The position numbers were made by a program, and so were the translations under genes. A model generated the notes under the pieces. The model was not told the origin of the DNA. It ran no database searches and worked only from the letters and a program-made list of their open reading frames with translations. A stretch of DNA of 64,000 nucleotides, from positions 62,001-126,000 of the forward strand of contig AMWX01000001.1 of NCBI GenBank assembly GCA_000307935.1, read 5' to 3'. This document shows positions 1 through 9,875 of the stretch, one piece after another (the first letter of the stretch is position 1; each line of letters begins with the position of its first letter). This DNA comes from SAR86 cluster bacterium SAR86E. GTDB lineage: Bacteria; Pseudomonadota; Gammaproteobacteria; Magnimaribacterales; D2472.

Positions 1-2244
1 TATATTTTTATCTCACTGGTATCATATTCGTCAGTTGATCCAAGTTTTTCAAGTCTTAGTTCACAAAATGGAACTGTAGAAAATTTAGGGGGTCCATTTG
101 GAGCCTATTTATCAGATGCCTTATTTTCTGCTCTTGGTTTAGGCGCATATTTAATCTTGTTCATTGCATCTTATATAGCAGTGAGACTAATCTTTTTTTA
201 TCAGACCTCATCAAGACTCAATAAGATTATTAAGCTAGCTTCAATTTTGGTTTTACTGTCTTCGTTCTCAGCTTTATGTGAGTATTATTACTCTGGTGAT
301 TTATTTCCTCAATCCTCTTCAGGTGGGCTATTAGGTGCATTATTTTTTACAAGCCTTTCAGGGATATTTGGTATCGTTGGCTCATTAATTTTTATTATAA
401 TTTTCTTTTTGGCATCCATATCACTAACATTTTCATTTTCTTGGCTGCTTGTTGTCGATGGTATTGGCTCAGGATCAGTTTTGATTGCAAGAACATTGGG
501 TGCAAAACTTAATAGTCTTTTTCAATTAATCCTCAAATATCTCAAGGAAATTGATCTATCAAAGCTTCGAAATAAAGAAACTGCATCTAAATCAAATAAT
601 CTTTTCAACGAAAAACCACGAGAACTTAATTTACCTAAACCATCGCAGGATGAACCAATTGTAAGCAAGCAAGAAAAGCCTATATCAGAGCCCAAACAAG
701 AAACTATTAAGCCAGAGCCTGCCGCAAGCTCAACAGTCTATAAGGCTAAAGAAAAATCTGGATTAAGCGAGATGCCTTCAACAGATTTGTTGGATAGGGT
801 TCTTGACGATGGATCTTCATTGAGTCAAGAGCAGCTTGAAGAGGTTGCAGATAAGTTAGAAATAAAGTTACTTGAATTTGGAGTTGAAGCAAAAGTTGTA
901 TCCGTGATACCTGGACCGGTTGTGACTAGATTTGAAATTCAGCCAGCTCCAGGCACTAAAGCGAGTAAAATAACAAATATTGCTCAAGATATTGCTAGAT
1001 CTCTTGCTGTAATGAGCGTAAGGGTTGTAGAGGTTATTCCTGGAAAATCTGTAGTAGGGATTGAGATTCCCAATACAAACAGAAAAATGGTGCGCCTAAC
1101 CGAAATTCTATCATCAGAAAAGTTTACTAATTCCTCTTCTCCACTATCAATGGCTTTGGGTCATGATATTGCAGGGAAACCTATAGTTGTAGATTTAGCA
1201 AAAATGCCACATTTACTAGTAGCGGGTACAACTGGCTCAGGAAAGTCTGTTGGCATTAATGCAATGCTTTTGAGTTTGCTGTTTAAATCTGATCCTGAAG
1301 ATGTTCGTTTAATCATGATTGATCCAAAGATGCTTGAATTATCTGTTTATGAAGGAATTCCTCATTTATTAACACCAGTGATCACTGACATGACCGATGC
1401 ATCAAATGGTTTAAGGTGGTGCGTAGCAGAAATGGATAGAAGGTATAAGCTCATGTCAGAGATGGGCGTTCGAAATTTAGCAGGTTTTAATGCCAAGGTC
1501 GCAGAGGCCATTGCAGCAGGAGATCCTTTGATGGATCCTTTTAAGGAAGATGAAGAAATACATTTAGAAGAACTTCCTTCTATAGTGGTGGTTGTAGATG
1601 AGTTTGCAGACATGATGATGTTGGTTGGAAAAAAAGTTGAACATCTAATTGCAAGAATTGCTCAAAAAGCAAGAGCAGCTGGCATTCATTTAATATTAGC
1701 AACACAGAGACCTTCGGTAGATGTAATTACTGGCCTAATTAAGGCCAATGTCCCTACGAGAATAGCATTTCAAGTTTCATCAAAAATTGATTCAAGAACT
1801 ATTCTTGATCAGGGTGGTGCTGAGCAATTACTCGGAGCTGGAGATATGCTCTATCTTCCCGCAGGGCAAGGAGTCCCAGAAAGGGTTCATGGGGCATTTG
1901 TTGGAGATGACGAAGTGCATAGAGTGGTTGATAGCTGGAAACAAAAAGCTGAACCAAATTATTTAGATGAAATTACCTCTGAGCTTCAAGAAACTGGACC
2001 GATACCTGGTTGGTCTGATTCTACTGACTCTTCTGATTCATCTGATGAGGATGACGAACTTTATGATGAGGCGGTAAGTTTTGTCATTGAATCAAGGAGA
2101 GCTTCAATCTCAGCTGTTCAAAGAAAACTTAGGATTGGATATAATCGTGCAGCAAGAATCATTGAGGCAATGGAGGCAGCCGGTCTAGTATCTGAAATGG
2201 GAAGCAACGGAAGTAGGGAAGTGTTGGTGCCTAAACAGCAATGA
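1..2244 (+). CDS. ftsK: DNA translocase FtsK (5' end outside window)
   Basis: Divisome-anchored DNA pump that moves the chromosome terminus to the XerCD/dif site. The frame is open from the first base, so the N-terminus lies outside the window; 747 residues are visible. In order: hydrophobic segments in about the first 160 residues, a charged Pro/Glu/Lys-rich linker (~170-260), the RecA-like motor with Walker A GTTGSGKS near residue 408 and Walker B VVVVDEF near 530, and a C-terminal winged-helix gamma domain (~687-745) of the kind that reads KOPS. The linker is much shorter than in E. coli FtsK (1329 aa). A TTG at 157 could be taken as a start, but typical FtsK membrane-domain sequence continues upstream of it. 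The stop overlaps the next ATG (ATGA), suggesting co-transcription. Confidence 0.96.
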   Translation, partial: YIFISLVSYSSVDPSFSSLSSQNGTVENLGGPFGAYLSDALFSALGLGAYLILFIASYIAVRLIFFYQTSSRLNKIIKLASILVLLSSFSALCEYYYSGDLFPQSSSGGLLGALFFTSLSGIFGIVGSLIFIIIFFLASISLTFSFSWLLVVDGIGSGSVLIARTLGAKLNSLFQLILKYLKEIDLSKLRNKETASKSNNLFNEKPRELNLPKPSQDEPIVSKQEKPISEPKQETIKPEPAASSTVYKAKEKSGLSEMPSTDLLDRVLDDGSSLSQEQLEEVADKLEIKLLEFGVEAKVVSVIPGPVVTRFEIQPAPGTKASKITNIAQDIARSLAVMSVRVVEVIPGKSVVGIEIPNTNRKMVRLTEILSSEKFTNSSSPLSMALGHDIAGKPIVVDLAKMPHLLVAGTTGSGKSVGINAMLLSLLFKSDPEDVRLIMIDPKMLELSVYEGIPHLLTPVITDMTDASNGLRWCVAEMDRRYKLMSEMGVRNLAGFNAKVAEAIAAGDPLMDPFKEDEEIHLEELPSIVVVVDEFADMMMLVGKKVEHLIARIAQKARAAGIHLILATQRPSVDVITGLIKANVPTRIAFQVSSKIDSRTILDQGGAEQLLGAGDMLYLPAGQGVPERVHGAFVGDDEVHRVVDSWKQKAEPNYLDEITSELQETGPIPGWSDSTDSSDSSDEDDELYDEAVSFVIESRRASISAVQRKLRIGYNRAARIIEAMEAAGLVSEMGSNGSREVLVPKQQ

Positions 2245-2750
2245 TATTTTATAAGGTATTATTATTATTCTTATTATTTATTCATGCCACATTGCAATCT
2301 AGCCCTTCTATTGAGTTACTGAATAGTGAATTAAAAAATAATTACTCGTTTGTTGAGAGATCCTTGAGTAAGAACAATTTAGAAATAGATGAGTCAAAGG
2401 GCACGATACATTTTGCACCAAATGAAATTACTATAAAAGTTTCATCTCCATTTCAAGAAATCTATCGTATAGATGAATCTAGTTTAGAAATCCATGATAT
2501 TTTTTTAGATCAAAAACAAATTGTTGACCTTCAAGAATTAGACAGTTTATTTTTGAACATATTAATTAATGGGGTTAACCAAAATTCCACTCATTACGAA
2601 CTAAGGTTAATAAACCCTCAAGGAATTGATATTGTTCCAAGAGATGGTTCGAATAAAATTAGCTTTATCTTTATGGGCAGCTCACTGAAATTAATTCGCT
2701 ATATAGACTCTCTCGGAGTTGAGCACGGAATAGAGCTTACAAAAATATGA
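2241..2750 (+). CDS. lolA: LolA-like outer-membrane lipoprotein carrier
   Basis: Probable periplasmic chaperone that carries lipoproteins from the inner-membrane Lol exporter to the outer membrane. The 169-residue product starts with a signal peptide (about residues 1-20, hydrophobic LLLFLLF core) followed by a beta-rich soluble domain. Sequence resemblance to LolA is modest and the protein is shorter than the usual ~200 residues. The assignment leans on position: lolA directly follows ftsK in many Gammaproteobacteria. It overlaps ftsK by 4 nt and crcB by 4 nt, so all three are translationally coupled. The partner exporter genes are at 40618-42520. Confidence 0.72.
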   Translation: MIFYKVLLLFLLFIHATLQSSPSIELLNSELKNNYSFVERSLSKNNLEIDESKGTIHFAPNEITIKVSSPFQEIYRIDESSLEIHDIFLDQKQIVDLQELDSLFLNILINGVNQNSTHYELRLINPQGIDIVPRDGSNKISFIFMGSSLKLIRYIDSLGVEHGIELTKI

Positions 2751-3112
2751 TAAAGCTATTATTAATAGCATTAGGAGGGGGGCTTGGAGCATCAGCACGA
2801 TTCTTGATAAATGAATCAATGAGATCCTATTATTTTTTTATGCTCCCAAGTGGAATCATTTTCGTCAATTTTCTGGGCTGTTTCCTTATCGGTATAATGA
2901 TGGCTCAAATAACTGATCTAAAATCTAATCTTTATTTTTTTATTGTTGTTGGATTTCTTGGATCATTTACTACCATGTCAGCTTTTTCTCAGCAAACAAT
3001 TGAAATGCTATACAATGGCAAGGAAATTAATGCTTTGATATATATACTTATTTCTGTTGGTTCATGTTTATTGGGAACCATCTTGGCATATTCATTTTTT
3101 AAAACTACTTAA
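2747..3112 (+). CDS. crcB: Fluoride channel CrcB/Fluc
   Basis: Small inner-membrane dual-topology fluoride channel that protects cytoplasmic enzymes from fluoride. The 121-residue protein has four predicted helices and the family signatures GGGLGASARF near the N-terminus, VNFLGCFLIG in helix 2 and GFLGSFTTMSAF in helix 3 with the Phe/Thr ion-path region. Length matches the family (~120-130). It overlaps lolA by 4 nt (ATGA) and ends 2 nt before serS, so it sits in the ftsK-lolA-crcB-serS operon. No fluoride riboswitch is visible, as expected for a gene inside an operon. Confidence 0.94.
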   Translation: MIKLLLIALGGGLGASARFLINESMRSYYFFMLPSGIIFVNFLGCFLIGIMMAQITDLKSNLYFFIVVGFLGSFTTMSAFSQQTIEMLYNGKEINALIYILISVGSCLLGTILAYSFFKTT

Positions 3113-3114
3113 TA

Positions 3115-4359
3115 ATGATTGATACAAACCTTATCAAATCTGAATCTGAGAAAGTCTCAGATAGACTTAAAACAAAGAATTACGAACTTGACTGCTCATC
3201 TTTTTTTACTTTGGAATCTGAGCGAAAAGAATTTCAAACAGCTGCTGAAGATCTTCAAGCCCAACGAAATCTTTTATCAAAAGATTATGGACTTTTAAAA
3301 AAAGAAGGAAAGGAGGATGCTTCACTTGCCAAAAGAATTGAAGAAACTAAAAATGAGCTAGAGAGCTGCTCTTCTAAGCTCGAGGAAGTGCAAGCTAATC
3401 TAAAAACTTTCCTTTTAGATATTCCCAATATTCCAGATACATCAGTCCCGAATGGTTCAGGTGAAGAAGAGAATCTTAAAGTACGAAGTTTTGGTGAGCC
3501 ATTAATTTCTGGTAGCAAAGACCATTTAGATATTACAAATCTAATAGATACAGAGTCAGCAAATTTATTAGCTGGATCAAGATTTGCTGTTTTGGTTGGT
3601 AAAGTAGCAAAGCTTCAGCGAGCACTTATCACATTTATGCTCGATAGAGCAGAGGCACACGGTTATGTTGAGCATTATTTGCCTATGGTCGCAAATAGCA
3701 AATCTTTAACAGCTACAGGTCAATTACCTAAGTTTGGTGATGATTTATTCCAGTTAACGGAAGATTTTTATCTAATTCCAACAGCTGAAGTTCCCTTAAC
3801 AAATTTATTTAGAAATAAAATAATCAATATAGATAATTTTCCAATCAAAATGACAGCTCATACCAGCTGTTTTAGGTCTGAAGCAGGAAGTTACGGTAAA
3901 GACACTAGAGGTTTAATTAGGCAACATCAATTTGAAAAAGTGGAACTGGTCCAGATTTGCCACCCCGATCACTCGTTTGAGGCACTTGAAAATCTTACTT
4001 CACATGCAGAGAATATATTGCAAGAATTAAATCTACCTTATCAGGTAGTGGAGCTATGCACAGGTGATTTGGGTTTTTCAGCCGCTAAAACCTATGACTT
4101 AGAAGTGTGGATACCAAGCCAAGAAACCTTTAGAGAAATTTCTTCTTGCTCTAACTGCACTGACTTTCAATCAAGAAGAGCTAAAATTAGATTTAAAGAG
4201 AATGGAGTAACAAGACTTGCTCATACGCTCAATGGCTCTGCATTAGCTGCAGGTAGAGCATTGATAGCAGTTATAGAGAATAATTATGATCAAAAGAGTA
4301 TTATCAAAGTCCCCGAAGCACTTCAAGACTACACAAAGTTTAAACAGATAGAAGTTTAA
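3115..4359 (+). CDS. serS: Seryl-tRNA synthetase
   Basis: Class II aminoacyl-tRNA synthetase that charges tRNA-Ser; a cognate tRNA-Ser(UGA) gene is in this window at 25976. The 414-residue protein has the N-terminal antiparallel coiled coil (about residues 30-105) that grips the long variable arm of tRNA-Ser, then the catalytic core with motif 2 (CFRSEAGSYGKDTRGLIRQHQF, shown in part: FRSEAGS and GLIRQHQF) and motif 3 (NGSALAAGRAL). Length is close to the E. coli enzyme (430 aa). It starts 2 nt after crcB. In several Gammaproteobacteria rarA lies between lolA and serS; here it is absent. Confidence 0.98.
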   Translation: MIDTNLIKSESEKVSDRLKTKNYELDCSSFFTLESERKEFQTAAEDLQAQRNLLSKDYGLLKKEGKEDASLAKRIEETKNELESCSSKLEEVQANLKTFLLDIPNIPDTSVPNGSGEEENLKVRSFGEPLISGSKDHLDITNLIDTESANLLAGSRFAVLVGKVAKLQRALITFMLDRAEAHGYVEHYLPMVANSKSLTATGQLPKFGDDLFQLTEDFYLIPTAEVPLTNLFRNKIINIDNFPIKMTAHTSCFRSEAGSYGKDTRGLIRQHQFEKVELVQICHPDHSFEALENLTSHAENILQELNLPYQVVELCTGDLGFSAAKTYDLEVWIPSQETFREISSCSNCTDFQSRRAKIRFKENGVTRLAHTLNGSALAAGRALIAVIENNYDQKSIIKVPEALQDYTKFKQIEV

Positions 4360-4409
4360 AAAAAACATAAATGTTGCCTAATTGTTTCTTTTAAAAATTT
4401 GCAAAGAGG

Positions 4410-4450
4410 TATAAAATTCTAAAAACGTCTTAATTAATTTTTTTAGAGGG
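4410..4450 (+). promoter_or_regulatory. Candidate promoter -10 and ribosome-binding site for the Oar-like receptor
   Basis: TATAAA at 4410-4415 is a good -10 candidate, with a weak -35 (TTCTTT at 4386-4391, 18-nt spacer). AGAGGG at 4445-4450 is a strong Shine-Dalgarno sequence 5 nt before the ATG at 4456. The gene therefore seems to have its own promoter after serS. Confidence 0.45.
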
Positions 4451-4455
4451 AAATT

Positions 4456-7400
4456 ATGAAATCTTTGCGTAACTTGTTTATGGTTGCTGTCTTAATTGCT
4501 ATTCCAGCATTTGGTCAGGAGCTCACTTCGGACATTAGTGGTACAGTCTTCTCATCAAGCGGCGAAACTGTAGCGAATGCGTCTGTAACTATTACTTACA
4601 AACCAACTAACTCAACAGTTTCTAAATCTACTGATTCAAACGGTAAGTTTAGTGCCAAAGGTTTAAGACCTGGTGGCCCATACAGCGTTGTAGTTACTTC
4701 ATCTAGCGGTGCTCAAACTATTGACAACCTTCGACTAACTGTTGGTGATACTAGTAGATTAAACATTTTAGTTGAATCAATCGAGGATGTGGTCGTTGTT
4801 GCGTCTGCACTAGACGGCAAGGATGACATGGGATTTGCGACCAAGATCACATCAGATGATGTTCAAAAGTTCTCTTCAGTTACCAGAGATATAAGAGATT
4901 TTGTAAGGCTCAATCCATTCGCTATTGTTGATAGCGTCCAGGATGGAGAGTACTCAGGTGTAAATATTGCTGGATCAAACACTAAATCTAATAACCTTAA
5001 AGTTGATGGATCTTCATACAATGATGATTTTGGACTCAATGCCAATGGTTATCCCGGTCAATCAAATCCAATTCAACTTGATACTATTGATCAAATTAAT
5101 GTAAGGGTTTCTCCAGTTTCAGTTGAATATGGTCAATTTGAAGGTGGTGTTATTGAGGTTGTATCAAAAGGTGGTACTAATGAATTTGAGGGATCTGTCT
5201 ATGCATTTGATAGAGGTGATTCATATTCAGGTGATTCTGTAAGAGGCACAGAAGTCGATAGATCATTTGATGATACTTCTGAAGGTTTTACCTTCGGTGG
5301 TCCAATCATAAAAGATAAAGCTTTTTTCTTTGTAGCTTTTGAAACAAATGATAAAACAACTCCAATCAACTTTGGGCCTACTGGCTCCGGTTCGCCTGCT
5401 ACCCAGCCTATAACAACAGCAGAAGTGGCTCAAATAAGAGCAGATACTATTGCAACTTATGGTTTTGATCCACTAGGATACACAGGCTCAAACACTTCTA
5501 CACAAGAGAACTTATCAGCACGTTTCGATGTAGATATCTCAGATGTTCACAGATTACAAGTAAACTATAGAGAGTCAGAGTCCGAAGCTTTAAAGGGCTC
5601 AAATAGAAATAGCAGAGCTTTTTACTTTGCTTCTAGCGAATATTTAAAACCTGAGGTCACAGAATCTACGGGTATATTATTGGTTTCTAACTGGAATGAT
5701 GCATTTACTACTGAGATTCAGTACAACAACAAATCTACAGATACAGGTCAAAGCTCTCCGATAGGTAATAACACCGCTAATTATAATATTGAAGATGCAT
5801 TTGGTATGCAGGATATATATTTAGGTGTTGATGTATACCGAAGTGCTAATGATCTATATACAGAAAACGATACTTTAAAAATTAAAGGAACTTATACAGT
5901 AGGCAATCATGAGATTACTGCAGGTTATTCTGATGATACCTTTGATGTATACAATGTATTCATTGCTTTTCAAGATGGTGCTTATACTTTTGGCTCATAT
6001 GATGATTTCTTAGCTAAGACTCCAAGAAGATATAGCGCATCAAATTCAAGAGTTGGTACTGAGCTCGGCGGAGCTGCTTCATTTGATTATGGTTTTGAGT
6101 CTATCTTTGTCCAAGATGAGATCTCAGTTTCTGATCAACTTACAGTTACTTTGGGTCTTAGATACGATGATGTTACAGGTAGTGCGCCCCCTAAAAATGC
6201 AGGCTTCCAAGAGACCTATGGATTTGAAAACTACGGCCTTGATGGTGGCTCATCTGCTTTATCATGGAGATTTGGTGCCGATTATATGTTCGATGATGGC
6301 AGTGCGCTGAAGCTGGTAAACGGAACATATACTACAAGATTCCCATTGGTATGGGCTTCTAATGCTTATTCAAATAATGGTGTTCAAACTGCATCATATT
6401 CAAGTTCAAATGCTGTTGAAGGTTGTGATCCAACATCTAATCCAGCAAACGTCACATCAACAATGCCTCAGTGTGTAAAAGATGCGATTGCTATTGCTCC
6501 ATTGAGAGATTCTACAATTGTAACTCTCTCACCAGATTTTGATTGGCCAACAATGAAAGTATTAAATGTTACATATGAAAAGCCTATGGGTGATTGGTTT
6601 GTCGTGGCATCTTATTTGAAAAAAGACTATGAGCAGGCAGTATATAAAGTTCTAAACACAGGAGATGCATTGGTAGGGAATCAAGCTCCAATACCAGCCC
6701 TTAAGGCTCCAGATGGACGTCCAATTTATAACATGGATACGTATAATTCATTTAAAGTAGCGCTTAATAATCAAGGTGGTGGTAGCGCTGAAATCTTTAC
6801 AATTGGTGCTTCAAGAGCCTTTAATGATGGCGCAAGCGAATTTTCAATTAACTATACTAATCAAAATGTTAATGAGATCACAGGTGGAAATTCATCTACT
6901 GCCAACTCATCATTTGGTAAGAGCCCGAACGTAAATCCTAATGCACCAAGACCTGGTACATCCGCATACGAGACTGAGCATAGATTGGTTGCAACACTTA
7001 AATCTACTCATTACTTCTTTGGTGCAGATAAGCCTACAACTTTCTCATTATTTGCTGAAAGAAGATCAGGCTATCCAATTTCTGCGGTGTTTGAATCAAA
7101 AACAGCAGATAGATCAGCTGCAAGATACCAAAGAGAAGCATTTGGTTTTGATGATGGTTTACAAGACGACAATTCTAACTTCTTAGTTTATGCTCCAAGT
7201 GGTATTAATGATCCTTTAGTTTGTTGGGTTAGTTGTACTAGTCCTGATTTAGAGTTTGCTGCTGATGCTATGAGAATGGTAAAGGCACTTAATCTAACAC
7301 CAGGTCAAATTGCTGCTAAAGGTACAGCAAATGCACCATGGAATACGACCATTGATCTTAAGATTACTCAAATCCTTCCGGGTTTTAGAGATGAAGATGA

Positions 7401-7647
7401 GTTTGTTCTAACACTGGGAATTCAAAACCTTCTTAATATGCTAAACGATGATTGGGGTACAATCCGAGGAAGAGATTACACTGGAACTGTAGCGATTTTC
7501 GATGTGGATATGACTGAAGACTTTTCAAGATATATTCTTTCAGAAGGATCTGAATTTGATTTAAGCAATCCAGGGGATATTTATACCTCATTTAACGCAA
7601 GTTTATGGAGAGCTCAGTTAGGATTTAAGTACAATTTTAAATTCTAA
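4456..7647 (+). CDS. Oar-like TonB-dependent outer-membrane receptor with carboxypeptidase-regulatory-like N-terminal domain
   Basis: Large outer-membrane beta-barrel of 1063 residues, probably importing or binding an unidentified ligand. Order: signal peptide (1-20, cleaving after AFG/Q), a carboxypeptidase-D-regulatory-like beta-sandwich (~22-105; ISGTVFSSSGETVANA), a plug domain (~110-235; VNIAGSNTKSNNLKVDG) and a barrel ending in a terminal Phe (KYNFKF), as needed for Bam-mediated insertion. This is the Oar/OmpA-related TonB receptor layout seen in Myxococcus Oar. Two closely spaced Cys pairs (about 657/673 and 922/926) fall in probable surface loops. No clear TonB box was identified. The gene stands alone with its own RBS and a strong terminator, suggesting high separate expression. 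The substrate cannot be inferred from neighbours. Confidence 0.85.
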   Translation: MKSLRNLFMVAVLIAIPAFGQELTSDISGTVFSSSGETVANASVTITYKPTNSTVSKSTDSNGKFSAKGLRPGGPYSVVVTSSSGAQTIDNLRLTVGDTSRLNILVESIEDVVVVASALDGKDDMGFATKITSDDVQKFSSVTRDIRDFVRLNPFAIVDSVQDGEYSGVNIAGSNTKSNNLKVDGSSYNDDFGLNANGYPGQSNPIQLDTIDQINVRVSPVSVEYGQFEGGVIEVVSKGGTNEFEGSVYAFDRGDSYSGDSVRGTEVDRSFDDTSEGFTFGGPIIKDKAFFFVAFETNDKTTPINFGPTGSGSPATQPITTAEVAQIRADTIATYGFDPLGYTGSNTSTQENLSARFDVDISDVHRLQVNYRESESEALKGSNRNSRAFYFASSEYLKPEVTESTGILLVSNWNDAFTTEIQYNNKSTDTGQSSPIGNNTANYNIEDAFGMQDIYLGVDVYRSANDLYTENDTLKIKGTYTVGNHEITAGYSDDTFDVYNVFIAFQDGAYTFGSYDDFLAKTPRRYSASNSRVGTELGGAASFDYGFESIFVQDEISVSDQLTVTLGLRYDDVTGSAPPKNAGFQETYGFENYGLDGGSSALSWRFGADYMFDDGSALKLVNGTYTTRFPLVWASNAYSNNGVQTASYSSSNAVEGCDPTSNPANVTSTMPQCVKDAIAIAPLRDSTIVTLSPDFDWPTMKVLNVTYEKPMGDWFVVASYLKKDYEQAVYKVLNTGDALVGNQAPIPALKAPDGRPIYNMDTYNSFKVALNNQGGGSAEIFTIGASRAFNDGASEFSINYTNQNVNEITGGNSSTANSSFGKSPNVNPNAPRPGTSAYETEHRLVATLKSTHYFFGADKPTTFSLFAERRSGYPISAVFESKTADRSAARYQREAFGFDDGLQDDNSNFLVYAPSGINDPLVCWVSCTSPDLEFAADAMRMVKALNLTPGQIAAKGTANAPWNTTIDLKITQILPGFRDEDEFVLTLGIQNLLNMLNDDWGTIRGRDYTGTVAIFDVDMTEDFSRYILSEGSEFDLSNPGDIYTSFNASLWRAQLGFKYNFKF

Positions 7648-7661
7648 GATTAATTCATCAG

Positions 7662-7690
7662 AAAAAGGCAGCTTAGGCTGCCTTTTTTTT
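7662..7690 (+). terminator. Rho-independent terminator after the Oar-like receptor
   Basis: Perfect 11-bp stem AAAAAGGCAGC / GCTGCCTTTTT around a TTAG loop, running into an uninterrupted T tract to 7690. It begins 15 nt after the receptor stop codon and ends 13 nt before the next ATG. Confidence 0.93.
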
Positions 7691-7703
7691 GTTAAAATAA
7701 AAT

Positions 7704-8609
7704 ATGTCTTTTACCTCTATTCCATCATTCTCACTAGAATCTATAAAACGATCTGATCTTAAAACAATAAAAGACTTAACTGTTGCTCTTTCCACTCATG
7801 GTTTTTTTACAATTACCGAGCATGGCATCTCAGACGAAATTTTAACTAGTAGTTACGCCAAGAGTAAACAATTTTTTGACTTACCAACCAACAAAAAAAA
7901 TAAGTACTCTCATCCTGAGATGGCAGGGGCAAGGGGCTATACTCCTTTTGGAAAAGAAACTGCTATGGGCGAAACTGTTCCTGATTTAAAAGAATTTTGG
8001 CACCATGGCCCTGAAGTAAATGAATCATTTGATTCCAGGATATCTCCTAATATTTCTGTTGATGAAATCTCAGATTTTAATAAAGAATTTGATCAGCTTT
8101 TTAAAGCTTTAAATGCCTTGGGTGAAGAAGTGTTGAGAGCAATTGCACTTATTTTAACTAAAGATAAAAATTTTTTTATTCCATGGGTAAGCAAGGGTAA
8201 CTCAGTGCTAAGGTTAATTCATTATCCGCCAGTGCAAGATCAAACAAATTCACTGCGAGCAAGAGCGCATGAGGATATCAATCTCATTACTTTGCTTGTT
8301 GGAGCAGAAGAGTCTGGATTGGAGGTTCAAAACACCCAAGGAGAATGGATTCCTATTGAAGCTGAAAGCAAGTCTATTGTTTGTAATATTGGAGATATGA
8401 TGCAATTAGTTACGCGAAACAAACTTAAAAGCACCACTCATAGAGTTGTTGACTACAATTTGGGAGAACCAAAATCAAGATACAGTATGCCATTTTTTCT
8501 TCATCCTTCTCCCAATATAGAACTATGCTCAATAGTTGATGAGTCTCCTGAATCAATAAGCGCACATGATTTTTTAGAAGAAAGGCTTAAAGCTATTAAG
8601 TTATACTAA
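7704..8609 (+). CDS. Isopenicillin-N-synthase-like 2-oxoglutarate/Fe(II) oxygenase
   Basis: Non-heme iron oxygenase of the IPNS/gibberellin-oxidase superfamily, 301 residues, cytoplasmic. An N-terminal DIOX_N-like segment (~5-115) precedes the double-stranded beta-helix core. The iron triad is visible as H189-x-D191 and H246 (STTHRV), and R259-x-S261 (SRYS) fits the 2-oxoglutarate carboxylate site, so a 2OG co-substrate is more likely than true IPNS chemistry. The substrate is unknown. The ATG lies only 13 nt after the upstream terminator's T tract, with a TAAAAT hexamer at 7693-7698 and no Shine-Dalgarno sequence, so the mRNA may be leaderless. The next gene, a nucleoside transporter, starts 3 nt after the stop and probably shares the transcript. 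Confidence 0.86.
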   Translation: MSFTSIPSFSLESIKRSDLKTIKDLTVALSTHGFFTITEHGISDEILTSSYAKSKQFFDLPTNKKNKYSHPEMAGARGYTPFGKETAMGETVPDLKEFWHHGPEVNESFDSRISPNISVDEISDFNKEFDQLFKALNALGEEVLRAIALILTKDKNFFIPWVSKGNSVLRLIHYPPVQDQTNSLRARAHEDINLITLLVGAEESGLEVQNTQGEWIPIEAESKSIVCNIGDMMQLVTRNKLKSTTHRVVDYNLGEPKSRYSMPFFLHPSPNIELCSIVDESPESISAHDFLEERLKAIKLY

Positions 8610-8612
8610 GCC

Positions 8613-9875
8613 ATGAACATTTCTTTTATTTTACAAATTATCATTGGCTTTATTGGCTTAGTATTGATTGCTATTCCTTTTTCTCAAAATAGATCCGCCA
8701 TTAATTTTAGACATATTGCAGCTGCAATTATTTTACAAATTATATTAGCGATCGCTCTTTTGAAAATTCCTTTTATTGTGCAGATATTCGCCTATCTTTC
8801 AGACGGTGTAACTGCTCTTCAATCTGCAACTCAAGAGGGAGCTGAATTTGTATTTGGGTATCTAAGTAATGCTTCCAATTCACCATTTCAGAACAGCGGC
8901 ACTGGCAATGCAATGATCTTTGCATTTCAAATTTTGCCACTCATTATAGTTATTTCAAGTTTGTCTGCGCTCCTATGGTTTTGGAATATATTGCCGCTAA
9001 TTATTAGAGCAATTTCAAAAATTTTTGAAAAGTTATTTAATATTGGAGGTCCGATAGGGCTTGGTGCAACAGCTAATATTATTATGGGGCAAGTTGAGGC
9101 TCCGCTTTTGGTTCGTCCGTATCTCTCTAGAATGAGCGAAAAAGAATTACTCATTCTTATGACAGCTGGAATGTCGACTGTATCAGGATCAATAATGATT
9201 GCTTTAGTATCCATGCTTGCGCCTCAATTTCCAGACATTAACTTAATTCAGCATTTGGTATCTGCCTCAATCCTTTCTATTCCAGCAGCTATTATGTATG
9301 CAAACATTATGATTCCATCGTCCGATGTTACCAACTTTGATGGAAAATCAGTTCCCAAGGTTTATGAGAGCTCAATGGATGCAATCACACGAGGTACAAG
9401 AGATGGTTTAGATATATGCCTCAATGTTGGAGCTATCTTGATTGCATTTATTGCTTTGGTATCTTTGCTCAATTCATTACTTGAAATATTCGGTGGATTC
9501 ATTGGTCTTTCAAACCTCTCTTTGCAACTAATTTTGGGTTACATATTTTTTCCCATTGTTTGGTTAATGGGTGTCCCATTATCAGAAACTCTTGCTGCAG
9601 CAGAATTGCTTGGTTTAAAGACTGCTTTAAATGAGTTTGTTGCTTACGGGGCGCTAGCAAATATTGAACCAGGCACCTTATCAGATAGATCTAAATTAAT
9701 AACACTGTATGCATTATGTGGGTTTGCTAATTTTTCATCCGTAGGGATTCTTGTATCAGGCATTAGTGCGATGGCTCCAGAGCGTAAAAACGATCTTATT
9801 AAAGTTTCTCTAAAGGCCTTAGTTGGAGCAACGCTTGCTTCGTGTATGACTGGTCTCGTGATTGGTATTTTTTAG
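8613..9875 (+). CDS. NupC-type concentrative nucleoside transporter
   Basis: Inner-membrane cation-coupled symporter for nucleosides (CNT family), 420 residues with about ten hydrophobic segments. The family signature is clear: a Gly-rich stretch leading into MGQVEAPLLVRPYLSRM, then GMSTVSGSIM, and later GVPLSETLAAAELLG. Length matches bacterial NupC (~400). It follows the oxygenase by 3 nt and so probably serves the same pathway or simply shares its promoter. Its 3' end overlaps the convergent TspO gene by 4 nt with no terminator between them. Specificity (pyrimidine versus purine nucleosides) cannot be read from sequence alone. Confidence 0.93.
   Translation: MNISFILQIIIGFIGLVLIAIPFSQNRSAINFRHIAAAIILQIILAIALLKIPFIVQIFAYLSDGVTALQSATQEGAEFVFGYLSNASNSPFQNSGTGNAMIFAFQILPLIIVISSLSALLWFWNILPLIIRAISKIFEKLFNIGGPIGLGATANIIMGQVEAPLLVRPYLSRMSEKELLILMTAGMSTVSGSIMIALVSMLAPQFPDINLIQHLVSASILSIPAAIMYANIMIPSSDVTNFDGKSVPKVYESSMDAITRGTRDGLDICLNVGAILIAFIALVSLLNSLLEIFGGFIGLSNLSLQLILGYIFFPIVWLMGVPLSETLAAAELLGLKTALNEFVAYGALANIEPGTLSDRSKLITLYALCGFANFSSVGILVSGISAMAPERKNDLIKVSLKALVGATLASCMTGLVIGIF

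Noticed and set aside
157-2244. FtsK starting at the TTG at 157
   Set aside because: Typical FtsK membrane-domain sequence continues in frame to base 1, so the gene enters from outside the window.
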